Shown in pieces: positions 1 to 9,586 of a DNA stretch of 64,000 bases. Under the pieces are notes generated by a model. It saw nothing but the letters and a program-made list of their open reading frames with translations, searched no databases and was not told the origin of the DNA. The first letter of the stretch is position 1. Each line of letters opens with the position of its first letter. Location of the stretch: the NCBI GenBank assembly GCA_016710525.1, contig JADJVQ010000013.1, positions 51,123-115,122 on the forward strand, in the 5' to 3' direction. The DNA is from Burkholderiaceae bacterium. Lineage in GTDB: Bacteria; Pseudomonadota; Gammaproteobacteria; Burkholderiales; Burkholderiaceae_E. Made by a program: the position numbers and the translations under genes.

Positions 1-26
1 CCCGTTTGTCGCTCGGAGCCCCAGAC

Positions 27-959
27 ATGCAAGCCCTGCTCGCCCAACCCCGCGGATTCTGTGCCGGCGTCGATCGGGCGATCGACATCGTCGAGCGGGC
101 GCTGGCGCTGCAGGGCGCCCCCATCTATGTGCGCCACGAGATCGTGCACAACGACCACGTGGTGGCGGACCTGCGCGGCAAGGGCGCGGTATTCGTCGAA
201 TCGCTGGACGATGTGCCTGCGGGATCGACGGTCATCTTTTCGGCTCACGGGGTCGCCCGATCGGTGCGCGACGAGGCGCAGGCGCGCGGCCTGAAGGTGT
301 TCGATGCCACCTGTCCGCTGGTCACCAAGGTCCATGTCGAAGTGTCGCGGATGCGCCGCGAGGGTCGCGATGTGGTGATGATCGGCCATGCCGGTCATCC
401 GGAGGTGCAGGGCACGATGGGTCAGGCCGACGACGGCATTCATCTGGTCGAGTCGGTCGCCGATGTGGCGCGTCTGCAGGTGGCCGATCCCCGGCAGCTG
501 GGATATGTCACCCAGACCACGCTGTCGGTCGACGATTGCCGCGAGATCATCGCGGCCTTGCGCGAGCGCTTTCCGGGCGTGGCCGAACCCAAGAAGCAGG
601 ACATCTGCTACGCCACCCAGAATCGCCAGGATGCGGTGAAGTTCATGGTGCCGCAGTGCGATCTGGTGCTGGTGATCGGCTCGCCGACGAGTTCCAACAG
701 CAATCGGCTGCGCGAGGTCGCTCAAAAGATGGGCTGCGAGGCGCATCTGATCGGATCGGCTCAGGAGCTGCAGCCGGCCTGGCTCGTCGGGCGCCGGCGG
801 GTCGGCATCACCGCGGGCGCCTCCGCGCCCGAAGTGCTGGTGACCGAGCTCCTTGCGCGGCTGCGCGAGCTCGGCGTGAACGGCGTGCGCCAGCTGCCCG
901 GCGTCCAGGAGGACACCGCTTTCCCCCTGCCCAAGGGACTGTCGGCGCCTGCGCCCTGA
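27..959 (+). CDS. ispH: 4-hydroxy-3-methylbut-2-enyl diphosphate reductase (IspH/LytB)
   Basis: Last enzyme of the MEP isoprenoid pathway; it reduces HMBPP to IPP and DMAPP with a [4Fe-4S] cluster in the cytosol. The 310-residue product has the family layout: Cys12 in GFCAGV, Cys96 in DATCPLV and Cys194 in DICYATQ as the three cluster ligands, His41 in HEIVHN, His74 in SAHGV, and a late SSNSNRL substrate-binding stretch. An upstream TTG at 6 is in frame, but the ATG at 27 gives the normal start MQxLLAQPRGFCAGV, so I chose it. It stands alone, with the pilin operon starting 130 bases downstream. Identification is firm. Confidence 0.97.
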   Translation: MQALLAQPRGFCAGVDRAIDIVERALALQGAPIYVRHEIVHNDHVVADLRGKGAVFVESLDDVPAGSTVIFSAHGVARSVRDEAQARGLKVFDATCPLVTKVHVEVSRMRREGRDVVMIGHAGHPEVQGTMGQADDGIHLVESVADVARLQVADPRQLGYVTQTTLSVDDCREIIAALRERFPGVAEPKKQDICYATQNRQDAVKFMVPQCDLVLVIGSPTSSNSNRLREVAQKMGCEAHLIGSAQELQPAWLVGRRRVGITAGASAPEVLVTELLARLRELGVNGVRQLPGVQEDTAFPLPKGLSAPAP

Positions 960-972
960 CCGACGGTCGATT

Positions 973-992
973 GCGAGCGAACGCTCGCTCGC
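973..992. repeat. Inverted repeat after ispH
   Basis: GCGAGCG (973-979) pairs with CGCTCGC (986-992) around a 6-base loop, 14 bases after the ispH stop. No T-tract follows on either strand, so it is at best a factor-dependent terminator or a 3'-end stabilising hairpin. Confidence 0.35.
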
Positions 993-1088
993 AGATCGCG
1001 CCGCCTGTCCGTCCTCGTTAGCGTTCGTCGGTCAGTGATCGCTCCACCTGGGGGCACTGCCTAGACTCCGTCGCAAAGGAGTCGACCA

Positions 1089-1505
1089 ATGAACGCCCGA
1101 GGATTCTCGCTTATCGAACTGATGATCGTGGTGGCGGTCGTTGCGATCCTGTCGGCGGTCGCCATACCGTCCTACCGCGATTACACGATCCGCGCCCAGC
1201 TCATCGAGGCCACCAATGCCCTGTCCGACACGAGGGTGCGGATGGAGCAGTTCTACGCCGACAACCGCACCTATGGCGCGGGCGCCTGCGGGATCGCGAT
1301 GCCGGTCCTCGAGCGCTTCACGCTGGCCTGCGCCACGACAGCGGCCGGCCAGGGTTACACGATCACCGCCGACGGCAATACGACCGTGGCCGGCTTCCGG
1401 TTCAGCATCGATCAGGCCAATACCCGTTCGACGCTGGCCTGGGGCGCGTCCTGGGGTGCCGTGCCGGCGACCGGCGCGACCCGCTGGCTGATCCGGAAGG
1501 GCTGA
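1089..1505 (+). CDS. pilE: Type IV pilin-like protein, PilE family
   Basis: 138-residue prepilin. The short leader MNARG is followed by FSLIE, so the prepilin peptidase PilD would cut after Gly5 and leave N-methyl-Phe with Glu5. The hydrophobic alpha1 helix then runs to about residue 30. Two cysteines (ACGIA and LACATT) could form a disulfide in the globular domain. An AAAGGAG ribosome site lies at 1075-1081, 7 bases before the ATG. It is the first gene of a fimT-pilV-pilW-pilX-pilY1 operon, which argues for a minor pilin of the priming complex rather than the major subunit. Family assignment is sure; the exact paralogue name is less so. Confidence 0.88.
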   Translation: MNARGFSLIELMIVVAVVAILSAVAIPSYRDYTIRAQLIEATNALSDTRVRMEQFYADNRTYGAGACGIAMPVLERFTLACATTAAGQGYTITADGNTTVAGFRFSIDQANTRSTLAWGASWGAVPATGATRWLIRKG

Positions 1506-1506
1506 T

Positions 1507-2127
1507 GTGACGACGCGGCGGTTCCCCAGGCGCCGGCTGGCCGGATTCTCCATCGTCGAACTCGTGATCGCGATGCTGGTCGGGGCGATTCTGCTGCGGC
1601 TGGCGGCTCCTTCGTTCGCCAACTGGATCGCCAATCAGCGCGTGCGCAGCACCGCCGAGGCGCTGCTGCACGGACTGAACGTCGCGCGCTCCGAAGCCCT
1701 GCGCCGCAACGCCCGGGTGCTGTTCAGGATGCCCGGCGCCAATGGCGGCGAAAGCGCCTGGCAGGTCTGCCAGGTGGTTCAGGGAGGCTTCGGCTGCGAC
1801 GGTGCCGTGCCGGTGATCCAGGTGCGCGACGGTGGCGAAGAATCGGGCAATGCCCGGGTCGGGGCGACCAACGATGTGGCCCTGGTGGCGCCCGGTGCGT
1901 TCGCCGGCGCCTTGTCTGCAGGCGCCGGTGTGCCGGCGGCCGTGATGTTCGACGGCCGCGGCCGTCTGGTCAATGCGATCGGCTGGGCGAACACCCTGCG
2001 CATGGACGTGCGTGACAACACGATGAGCACTTCCGATGAACGGCGTCTGGTCGTGGCGGTGAGCGCCAGTGGCGGGGCCCGCATGTGCGATCCGCTGGCT
2101 GGTGCCGGCAATCCGCGAGCCTGCTGA
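1507..2127 (+). CDS. fimT: Minor pseudopilin, GspH/FimT type
   Basis: 206-residue prepilin of the GspH/FimT class, probably a minor pilin at the tip or in the initiation complex of type IV pili. The leader MTTRRFPRRRLAG ends in Gly before FSIVEL (Glu5 present), followed by a hydrophobic helix. The motif NVARSEALRRN after the helix is the usual GspH/FimT landmark. Two Cys near the middle (VCQ, GCD) and two near the C-terminus are typical. The start is GTG at 1507, two bases after the pilE stop, so translation is probably coupled. Confidence 0.85.
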   Translation: MTTRRFPRRRLAGFSIVELVIAMLVGAILLRLAAPSFANWIANQRVRSTAEALLHGLNVARSEALRRNARVLFRMPGANGGESAWQVCQVVQGGFGCDGAVPVIQVRDGGEESGNARVGATNDVALVAPGAFAGALSAGAGVPAAVMFDGRGRLVNAIGWANTLRMDVRDNTMSTSDERRLVVAVSASGGARMCDPLAGAGNPRAC

Positions 2128-2138
2128 GGAGACGGCGA

Positions 2139-2675
2139 GTGCAACATTTTCCGATGCCATGGCGCAGCGCGCGGGCGAGATCCCGTCATCGGCGCGCGCT
2201 CGCACACTTCGTGCGCAGCGGCCAGCGCGGCGTCGTCCTGGTCGAAGCGCTGATCGCGATCCTGATCTTCTCGCTGGGCATCCTCGGAGTCGTGGGCATG
2301 CAGGCGCGATCGGTGCAGGTGATGACCGAAGCGACGTTCCGCGCGCAGGCCGCCCAGCACGCCTCCGAACTGCTGTCCGAAATGTGGACCGCCGATCCCG
2401 GCCAGCGCGCCAATCTGTATTCGAGCAGCGCTTCCTCGCCGATCCGCTACACGCAGTGGAAGACCCGCATGACCACCGGCTCGCTCGCGCTGCCGGGCGT
2501 GGCGGGCAATCCGCCGCAGGTCACGGTGAACACCCAGCAGGTTGCCTATTCGGCGGTCGGAGCCGGCAGCCAGACCGTGTCCGCGGTGACGATCACGGTC
2601 TTCTGGCAGCCCCCGGGTGTGTCGACGCCCAGCTCCTACACGACGACCGCGATGATCATGGAGCCGCAGTCATGA
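2139..2675 (+). CDS. pilV: Type IV pilus modification/minor pilin PilV
   Basis: 178-residue minor pilin. After a long basic leader (31 residues from the GTG start) comes RG then VVLVEALIAILIFSLGILG, the classic PilV transmembrane helix with Glu5. The GTG at 2139 is preferred because GAGGAG (2126-2131) lies 7 bases upstream and overlaps the fimT stop. An ATG at 2154 is the alternative. Its stop overlaps the pilW start as ATGA. Known role of the family: part of the PilVWXY1 minor-pilin complex that primes assembly and sits at the pilus tip. Confidence 0.87.
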   Translation: MQHFPMPWRSARARSRHRRALAHFVRSGQRGVVLVEALIAILIFSLGILGVVGMQARSVQVMTEATFRAQAAQHASELLSEMWTADPGQRANLYSSSASSPIRYTQWKTRMTTGSLALPGVAGNPPQVTVNTQQVAYSAVGAGSQTVSAVTITVFWQPPGVSTPSSYTTTAMIMEPQS

Positions 2676-3919
2676 GCGCGCATCGCACCGGCGCAACCCT
2701 GCGCCGCCCGCAGCGGGGCTTTTCGCTGCTCGAGCTGATGGTCGCCACGGTGATCGCGCTGATCGCCTCGCTGGCCATCTTCCAGACCGTCTCGGTCAGC
2801 GAGGAGCGCAAGCGCAGCACCACCAGCGGCAGCGAAGGCCTGCAGGCGGGCGTGTTCGGGCTGTCGTCGCTCGAACGCGCGGTGGCCAATGCCGGCTACA
2901 ACCTGATGGTGATCAGCGACCCCGGCTACACCTCGCCGACGCGCCTGGTCACCCCCGGCACCGGGTACACGTTGTCCAGCACCAATCCGCCGCGCCCGGA
3001 ATTCAACATCGGCTGCAACTTCGTGGCCAGTGGCATCACCTATCGCTTGGCCGGTCTGATCGCAACCGACGGCGGCGGCGGACTTGCCTCGGATTCGATG
3101 ATCGTGTTTGCGGGCAGCAGTTCCAACGTGCCGATGCCGGCGCTGGCCGAGACCGGCGGATTGGCGGCCGGATCGAACACCATCCGCCTGCGCTCCAGCT
3201 ACGGCTTTAACGTCGGCGACTGGGTGCTGGCGTACGAGCAGGCCAGTGCGGTGAACGTCGGCACCACCCGGCCCAGCAATTGCACGCTGGCGCAGGTGGT
3301 CGGCCTGCCGATGGCGCCGGCGATCAGCCCTGCCGACATCGTGCTGAGCGTGCCGACGGCCGCCTTGTATGTCGAACCGGTCGTGCTCAACCTCGGGCAG
3401 AACCCCGCGCTGGAACAGTACACGGTCGATGCCAACGGCCGCCTGCTGGTGCGCAACCTGCTGACCAACGCACCTGCCCAGGTGGTGTCGGAGAACGTCG
3501 TGTCGATGCAGCTGCAGCTGGGCATCGACGTCGGCAACGACGACGTCATCGACGAATGGATCAATCCGCCCGCGGCGGCGGCGAACTGGCTGAATCCGCC
3601 CAATCCGCTGCCGCAGAACGCGATCAGCGCACTGCCGGTGGCGGCCGGACCGCGGGCGCTGCATCAGATCAAGGCGGTGCGGGTGGGCCTGCTGGTGCGC
3701 AGCCCGCAGTTCGAGCGCCCCGATGGCTCGGGCAACTGCACGACCACGCCTGCCGGACCGTTCGATGTCCTGCCTGCCCGCGCCGGCAATTTCGCCAGCC
3801 GGCTGCCCTCGATGCCCTCCAGTGGCAACTACAACCTGGCCGGCGACCAGCGCTGCTTCCGTTACAACGCGGTGACGGCGGTGGTAACCGTGCGCAACGC
3901 GATCCTGAGCGAGATGTAG
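2672..3919 (+). CDS. pilW: Type IV pilus assembly protein PilW
   Basis: 415-residue minor pilin. The leader of 16 residues ends QRG before FSLLELMVATVIALI, with Glu5 in place, followed by a large exported domain rich in Ser, Asn and Gly with several Cys (IGCNF, SNCTL, GNCTT, DQRCF). The start overlaps the pilV stop by 4 bases (ATGA), so the genes are translationally coupled. The C-terminal NAVTAVVTVRNA stretch is typical of PilW. It acts with PilV, PilX and PilY1 as the pilus priming complex in the inner membrane and periplasm. Confidence 0.88.
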   Translation: MSAHRTGATLRRPQRGFSLLELMVATVIALIASLAIFQTVSVSEERKRSTTSGSEGLQAGVFGLSSLERAVANAGYNLMVISDPGYTSPTRLVTPGTGYTLSSTNPPRPEFNIGCNFVASGITYRLAGLIATDGGGGLASDSMIVFAGSSSNVPMPALAETGGLAAGSNTIRLRSSYGFNVGDWVLAYEQASAVNVGTTRPSNCTLAQVVGLPMAPAISPADIVLSVPTAALYVEPVVLNLGQNPALEQYTVDANGRLLVRNLLTNAPAQVVSENVVSMQLQLGIDVGNDDVIDEWINPPAAAANWLNPPNPLPQNAISALPVAAGPRALHQIKAVRVGLLVRSPQFERPDGSGNCTTTPAGPFDVLPARAGNFASRLPSMPSSGNYNLAGDQRCFRYNAVTAVVTVRNAILSEM

Positions 3920-3924
3920 TCGCC

Positions 3925-4587
3925 ATGCCCATGCCCGAGACCCGATTGACGAGAACCCGAGTCGCCGCCGCTGTCTTCGGCGGGCGGCGGCAGGCCCAGC
4001 GTGGCGCTTCGCTGATCGTCGCCCTCGTGTCGCTGGTGGCGATGATCTCGGCCGCGTTCGCGCTGTTCCGCTCGGTGGACAACGCCAACATGGCCTCGGC
4101 GAACTACCAGTTCCTGCGCAGCGCCGAGCAGAACACCGACCTGGCGATGAACGAGGCGCTGCTGGCCTACATGCAGTCGCACCCGACGGCCGGCTTGAAT
4201 GTGATGGACCGCAACACCAACCAGGCGGGTATTTCCTACTACGCGATCCTGCAGCCGCAGACCGCCGACGGGGTGCCCCAGCTGCTGGCCGGCCTGCCGG
4301 CGCCCACCTGGAGCGGGTCGGGCCCGACCCCGACCGGCTGGCCGGGCGAGCAGATCGATCCGCAGTCCCGCCAGCTGCGCCGCTACGTCATCGAGCGGAT
4401 GTGCGACACCGCGGGCCCGGCCACGCCGAACGCCTGCCGGCTCTACGAATACACCTTCCCCAGAAACTGCCAGAACAACTGCAGCTCGGGCACTTCCGAG
4501 TGGCTGCCCTTCGTACGGATCACCGTGCGCATCGACGGGCCCAAGAACGCCACCGCCTATTCGCAGCTGTTCATGAAGGGCGATTGA
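3925..4587 (+). CDS. pilX: Type IV pilus assembly protein PilX
   Basis: 220-residue PilX-type minor pilin. After a basic leader, QRG precedes ASLIVALVSLVAMISAAFALF; position 5 is Val instead of Glu, as in other PilX/GspK-like subunits thought to sit at the very tip. A PilX N-terminal segment (NANMASANYQFLRSAEQ) follows, and the C-terminal part has four cysteines within about 30 residues (MCDTA, ACRLY, NCQNNC). It starts 5 bases after pilW; an in-frame ATG at 3931 is an equally possible start. Confidence 0.83.
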   Translation: MPMPETRLTRTRVAAAVFGGRRQAQRGASLIVALVSLVAMISAAFALFRSVDNANMASANYQFLRSAEQNTDLAMNEALLAYMQSHPTAGLNVMDRNTNQAGISYYAILQPQTADGVPQLLAGLPAPTWSGSGPTPTGWPGEQIDPQSRQLRRYVIERMCDTAGPATPNACRLYEYTFPRNCQNNCSSGTSEWLPFVRITVRIDGPKNATAYSQLFMKGD

Positions 4588-4632
4588 CTGGCCAGGGAAG
4601 TCCAGACAATCGATGTATTGAGGAGCCCGACC

Positions 4633-7600
4633 ATGGCCCGTTCCAATCCCACGCACCGCAAGGCGCTGGCGCTGCTGCTGATCGTCACCCACGAGCTGAT
4701 GCCGGTGTCGATCGCGTATGCGCAGACCGTTCCGGTCCTGCAGGATCAGCCGCTGTTCACCGTGTCCACCGTTCAGCCGAACCTGATGCTCACGCTGGAC
4801 AACTCGGGTTCGATGGCCTGGCAGTTCGCGCCGATGAGCACCTCGTCCAAGCAGGGCAGCAACTGCTTCCAGAACGCCAACTACAACCGGCTGTACTACA
4901 ACCCGAACGTCACCTACATCGCCCCGATCAAGCCGGATGGCACACGCTATGCCGATGCGAGCTATACGGCGGCGTGGCGCGACGGATTCAACACCGGCGC
5001 GGGCACCCTCAACTTGAGCACCGGATTTCCGGCCGTGGGCAATTACGCGGCCGCCACCCAGAGCAACAGCAACACCGAGCCGCGCGAGAGCAACACGCCG
5101 GCCAACCGCGGCGCCTATCATCACGCCTACACAGGCGCGTCGCCGGCCACGCCGGTGCTCGGCACCTGCTATGCGAATGCCAGCTACACGCTGGTCGACA
5201 TGAACGCGGCCACCGCGGCCCAGAAGACCAACTTCGCCAACTGGTTCAGCTACTACCGCACGCGCATCAATGCGATGAAGACCGCGGCCGGGGAAGCCTT
5301 CCGAGTGGTCGACAACAGCTTCAGGGTGGGGCTGCACACCATCAACAATCCGAGCGCAACGGGCAGCACCGGCGGTTTCCTGCCCCTGGCCACGTTCGAG
5401 ACGACCGCGCGCACCACCTGGTACAACCGCTTCTATCAGCTGCTGCCCAGCGGCAACACGCCGCTTGCGCGAGGCGCAGCAGCGCATCGGCGAGTATTAC
5501 AAGGCGGGAACAAAACCGGGTGGCGGCGCGGTCGCAGACCCGATCCAGTACAGCTGCCAGCAGAACTACCACCTGCTGACCACCGACGGTCAATGGAACA
5601 ACACCGGCGCATCCGGCACTGTCGGTTCGACCAATTACGACAATACGCTGCCCTCGACCAACCCGGATCTGCTGGCGGCACTGAACGCCGAGTTCGGCAC
5701 CACCTTCACCGCGGGCGGCGCCTGGCCCAGGCCCTACCGCGAGAAGCCCAGCACCGGATCGGTGAACACGCTGTCCGATCTCGCGGCCTACTACTGGTTC
5801 ACCGACCTGCGCCCGGCAATGACCAACAACGTGTTCACCTCGTCGTCCAATCCGGCGAGCTGGCAGAACATGGTGACCTTCGGTCTGGCGTTCTCCGAGC
5901 AGGGCACGATCGCGTATCCCAGTGGGCTGAACGCGATCGTCGCCGGTACGGCCGACTGGCCGGTTCCGGTCGCGGACTCGGCCTCGGCGGTCGATGATCT
6001 GTGGCATGCCTCGCTGATCGGCCACGGCGACTTCTTCAGCGTCTCGTCGCCCGCCGAGCTGATCGATGCGCTGGGCCGCGCGATCACCGAGATCCAGGCG
6101 CGCCAGGGCTCCAATTCCGGCTCGGTGCTGACCGGCAGCGATTTCGCGCTCGGTGCCCCGGTGGCCTTCCGTGCCCAGTACAAATCGGGCGAATGGATCG
6201 GCGACCTGCAGGCGCGCAATGTCGACACCAGTACCGGCGTCATTTCGCCGGTGGCGGTGTGGCAGGCGCAGACCAAGCTCGAGGCGCAGGTGCTGCCCTC
6301 CGGCACCGGCGGCGGCTGGCTGACCAATCGCAAGATCGTGACCCGCACCAGTTCGGGCACCACCGGCACCGCCGTTCGGTTCCGCGAACCGGGTGCGGCG
6401 GGCGCCGGCGGCTCGATCACCGCGGCGCAGGCGACCGCGCTCGACGCCAACTCGGTCAAGGCCAAGCAGGTGCTCGAGTACTTGCGTGGCGACCGGACCA
6501 ACGAGGACACCATTGCGGTGCCCAAGATGTTCCGTCGCCGCTCGTACGTGCTGGGCGACATCGTGAACTCCGAGCCGCGTTACGTCGGCAAGCCCAACGA
6601 GTCGTTCTCGGATGCCTACCATCCGGGATATGCCAGCTTCCAGTCCTCGAAGGCCGCGCGCACCCCGACGGTCTACGTCGGCGCGAACGACGGCATGCTG
6701 CATGCGTTCAAGGGAACCGTCGGCGACGCCGATTCCGGCCAGGAGAAGTGGGCCTATGTGCCCAGCTTCCTGTTCACCAATAACGTCGAGGGCCTGGTCG
6801 GCCTGACCTGGCGCCCGGCCGATCCGCTGCCCGCCAAGTTCCAGCATCGCTTCCGGGTCGACCAGACACCCACGGTTCGGGATGTGGACTTCAACCGGGT
6901 GGGTTCGACCAGCGGCAGCGGCGACTGGCGCAGCCTGCTGGTGTCCGGCCTGAACAAGGGCGGCAAGGGCTACTTCGCGCTGGACATTACCAATCCGGAT
7001 GCGGCCAGCGAGGATGCGCTGCGCGGCAAGGTGCTGTGGGAGTTCGACGGCAGCCAGACCGGCGACCAGTCGCGGGTGGGCTACAGCTTCGGCCAGCCGC
7101 TGGTGATCTACACCAATGCCGGCTGGATGGTCGCGGTGTCCTCGGGCTACCAGAACACCACCGGCACCGGCCACATCTGGCTGCTCGATCCGCGCACCGG
7201 CAGTGTGATCAAGCGGCTGGATGTGCCGGACAACGGCGGCGCGTCGGCGGCCAATCCGATCGGCCTGGCGAACATGGAAGTCTTCTTCCAGAGCGACCGC
7301 GAGCAGCTGGTCCAGCAGCTGTACGCCACCGACCTGCGTGGCAATGTGTGGCGCTTCGATTTGTCGGCCGCGGCGATTGCCAGCTGGCCGACCAACGCCA
7401 CCAAGATCGCCGCGGTGGGTGCGCCGATCACGTCGGCGCCGGCGATCGCGATCAATCCGCGCGACCGCTCGGAGCGCTGGGTCTATTTTGGCACCGGCCA
7501 GGTGCTGGCGACGGCCGACTTGAGCTCGGGCGCGGTGCGCACGTTCTATGCCGTCAAGGACGGCGGCCCGGCGATTCCCGGCACGTTTGCCACGCCGGTG

Positions 7601-8041
7601 ACGAGAACCGACCTTGAACCCGTCACGCCCAGCGGTTCGGCGCCGCAGGGCGCGGCGATCAAGGGCTGGTACATGGACATGACCTCGGGCGGCGGCGGTC
7701 AGATCTCGGTCTCGCCGCATGTGGCGCGCGGCGTGGTCATGTGGGCCAGTACGGTGCCGTCGACCGATCCGTGCACGCCTGGCGCGACCGCGGTGTTCTA
7801 TGCCCGCGAAATGGGTGCGGCCACCAACCGCATCGCCAACGGCAGCACGTACGTGACCATGAATGCGCCGGTGACCAAGCTGCAGGTCGCCCAGAGCACG
7901 CAGGCGGCCGGCGGCACCAGCACGCAGCGCAAGCAGCTGATGATCGCCTCGACATCGGGTGCGGACATCGTGGTCGATGTGAACCTGCGGGTCGTGCTGA
8001 CAGGCGGGCGCAGCAACCTGAGATTCGTCACGACGCAATAG
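4633..8041 (+). pseudogene. pilY1: Type IV pilus tip adhesin PilY1, interrupted by a frameshift
   Basis: PilY1/PilC-type adhesin and mechanosensor at the pilus tip. The first 277 residues (signal peptide ending at AYAQ, then a von Willebrand A-like MIDAS DNSGSM) are in one frame up to about 5463. From about 5464 the protein continues in the +1 frame (REAQQRIGEYYKAG) to 8041. That part holds the PilC beta-propeller domain (VYVGANDGMLHAF, then ALDITNPD). One extra base near 5464 explains the break; both halves are otherwise intact, so an indel error is likely. ATG 4633 is chosen over TTG 4618 because AGGAG lies at 4621-4625. Total length would be about 1,135 residues, normal for the family. Confidence 0.88.
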
Positions 8042-8050
8042 CGGGGCGGC

Positions 8051-8126
8051 GTGGCGGGCCGCGCTGGCGGGCCGGCGCGCGGCTACCCCCGTGGCGGGCC
8101 GCGCTGGCGGCCCGGCGCGCGGCTAC
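8051..8126. repeat. Two 36-bp direct repeats upstream of fahA
   Basis: Positions 8051-8086 and 8091-8126 are identical except at 8071/8111 (G versus C), with a 40-base period. Each copy ends GGCTAC; the second runs into TACACTTG, which could serve as a -10 element for fahA 35 bases further on. It fills most of the pilY1-fahA gap. Confidence 0.8.
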
Positions 8127-8161
8127 ACTTGTCGGCCCGATCCCCACCGAGCCGACGAGAC

Positions 8162-9475
8162 ATGCACGCGATCGACGAAACCCATTCCCCGGCCCTCGTG
8201 AGCTGGCTGGCGTCCGCCAACCAGGCGGGCGCCGACTTCCCGCTGCAGAACCTGCCGCATGGCGTGTTTCGCCGCCAGGCCAGCGGCGAGGCTTGGCGGG
8301 GCGGCGTGGCCATCGGCGACCAGGTGCTCGACATGGCCGCCGCGCATGCTGCGGGGCTGTTCACCGGCGAAGCGGCGGTGGCCGCCGGGCACGCCGGCGC
8401 ACCCGCCCTGAACGGACTGATGGCGCTCGGACCGTCGGCCTGGCAGGCGCTGCGGCTTGCCCTGTCGCGCGGATTGCGCGAAGGGGCAACCGACCAGGCG
8501 CGCTGGCGTGCCTGCCTGGTGCCGCTGGCCGAGATCGAAATGACCGTGCCGGCCCGCATCGGCGACTACACCGACATGTACGCCTCGATTCATCATGCGG
8601 GCAATATCGGCAAGCTCTTTCGTCCGGACAGCCCGCTCACCCCCAACTTCAAGTGGCTGCCGATCGGCTATCACGGAAGGGTCAGCTCGATCGGCGTGTC
8701 CGGTCAGAGTTTTCCCAGGCCCCGCGGCCAGATCCTGCCGCCGGGGGCTGCCGCGCCGGTCTTCAGCGAATGCAAGCGGCTGGACTATGAGCTCGAGCTG
8801 GGCATCTGGATCGGACAGGGCAATGCGCAGGGCGAGCCGGTGCCGCTGGCCGATGTCGAGCGCCATCTGTTCGGAATGTGCCTGCTCAACGACTGGTCGG
8901 CCCGCGACATCCAGGCATGGGAGTACCAGCCGCTGGGCCCGTTCCTGGCCAAGAGCTTTGCCACGACCGTCTCGCCCTGGATCGTCACCATGGCCGCGCT
9001 GGCGCCGTATCGCGGACAGTGGATCCGGCCCGAGGGCGATCCCCAGCCGATGCCCTATCTGGACGACCCGGCCATCCGGGAACGCGGCGCATTCGACATC
9101 ACGATCGAATCCTGGCTCGAGTCGGCGACGATGCGCGCAGCCGGCCAGAACGCCGCGAGGCTGTCGCACTCCAGTTTCAGGCATTCGTACTGGACCGTCG
9201 GGCAGATGGTGGCGCATCACACGGTCGGTGGCTGCAACCTGCAGCCGGGCGACCTGATCGGCACCGGCACGCAGTCCGGACCGGGCGAAGGCGAAGCGGC
9301 GGCACTGATCGAACAATCGGTCGGTGGCAAGCAGCCGGTGAGCCTGGGCAACGGCGAAACCCGCAGCTTCCTGGAAGACGGCGACACCGTGATCCTGCGG
9401 GCCTGGTGCGAGCGGCCGGGGTTTGCGCGGATCGGCTTTGGCGATTGCCGGGGCACCGTGCTGCCGGCCCGCTGA
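8162..9475 (+). CDS. fahA: Fumarylacetoacetase
   Basis: 437-residue enzyme that splits fumarylacetoacetate to fumarate and acetoacetate, the last step of tyrosine/homogentisate degradation, in the cytosol. Family landmarks are all present: N-terminal SH3-like domain, then DYTDMYASIHHA (metal ligand Asp, catalytic His), LPIGYHGR, LDYELELGIWIG (metal-binding Glu pair), NDWSARDIQAWEYQPLGPF (metal Asp and Lys/Tyr region), and TGTQSGP near the end. The ATG at 8162 follows a GACGAGA stretch. No homogentisate dioxygenase is adjacent, so the rest of the pathway must lie elsewhere. Confidence 0.96.
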   Translation: MHAIDETHSPALVSWLASANQAGADFPLQNLPHGVFRRQASGEAWRGGVAIGDQVLDMAAAHAAGLFTGEAAVAAGHAGAPALNGLMALGPSAWQALRLALSRGLREGATDQARWRACLVPLAEIEMTVPARIGDYTDMYASIHHAGNIGKLFRPDSPLTPNFKWLPIGYHGRVSSIGVSGQSFPRPRGQILPPGAAAPVFSECKRLDYELELGIWIGQGNAQGEPVPLADVERHLFGMCLLNDWSARDIQAWEYQPLGPFLAKSFATTVSPWIVTMAALAPYRGQWIRPEGDPQPMPYLDDPAIRERGAFDITIESWLESATMRAAGQNAARLSHSSFRHSYWTVGQMVAHHTVGGCNLQPGDLIGTGTQSGPGEGEAAALIEQSVGGKQPVSLGNGETRSFLEDGDTVILRAWCERPGFARIGFGDCRGTVLPAR

Positions 9476-9491
9476 CCGGACCGCCGCCATT

Positions 9492-9509
9492 CCCGGGAGA
9501 TCGCCCGGG
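9492..9509. repeat. Inverted repeat downstream of fahA
   Basis: CCCGGG at 9492-9497 and 9504-9509 around AGATCG. It lies just past the fahA stop but lacks a T-tract; a weak 3'-end hairpin at best. Confidence 0.3.
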
Positions 9510-9586
9510 GATGCGCGCCGTGCGCTCAAGTCCTGGGCGTGCCGGCCGATAGCATGGGGACTGGACCCCGGTCCGAAGGAAGTCCC

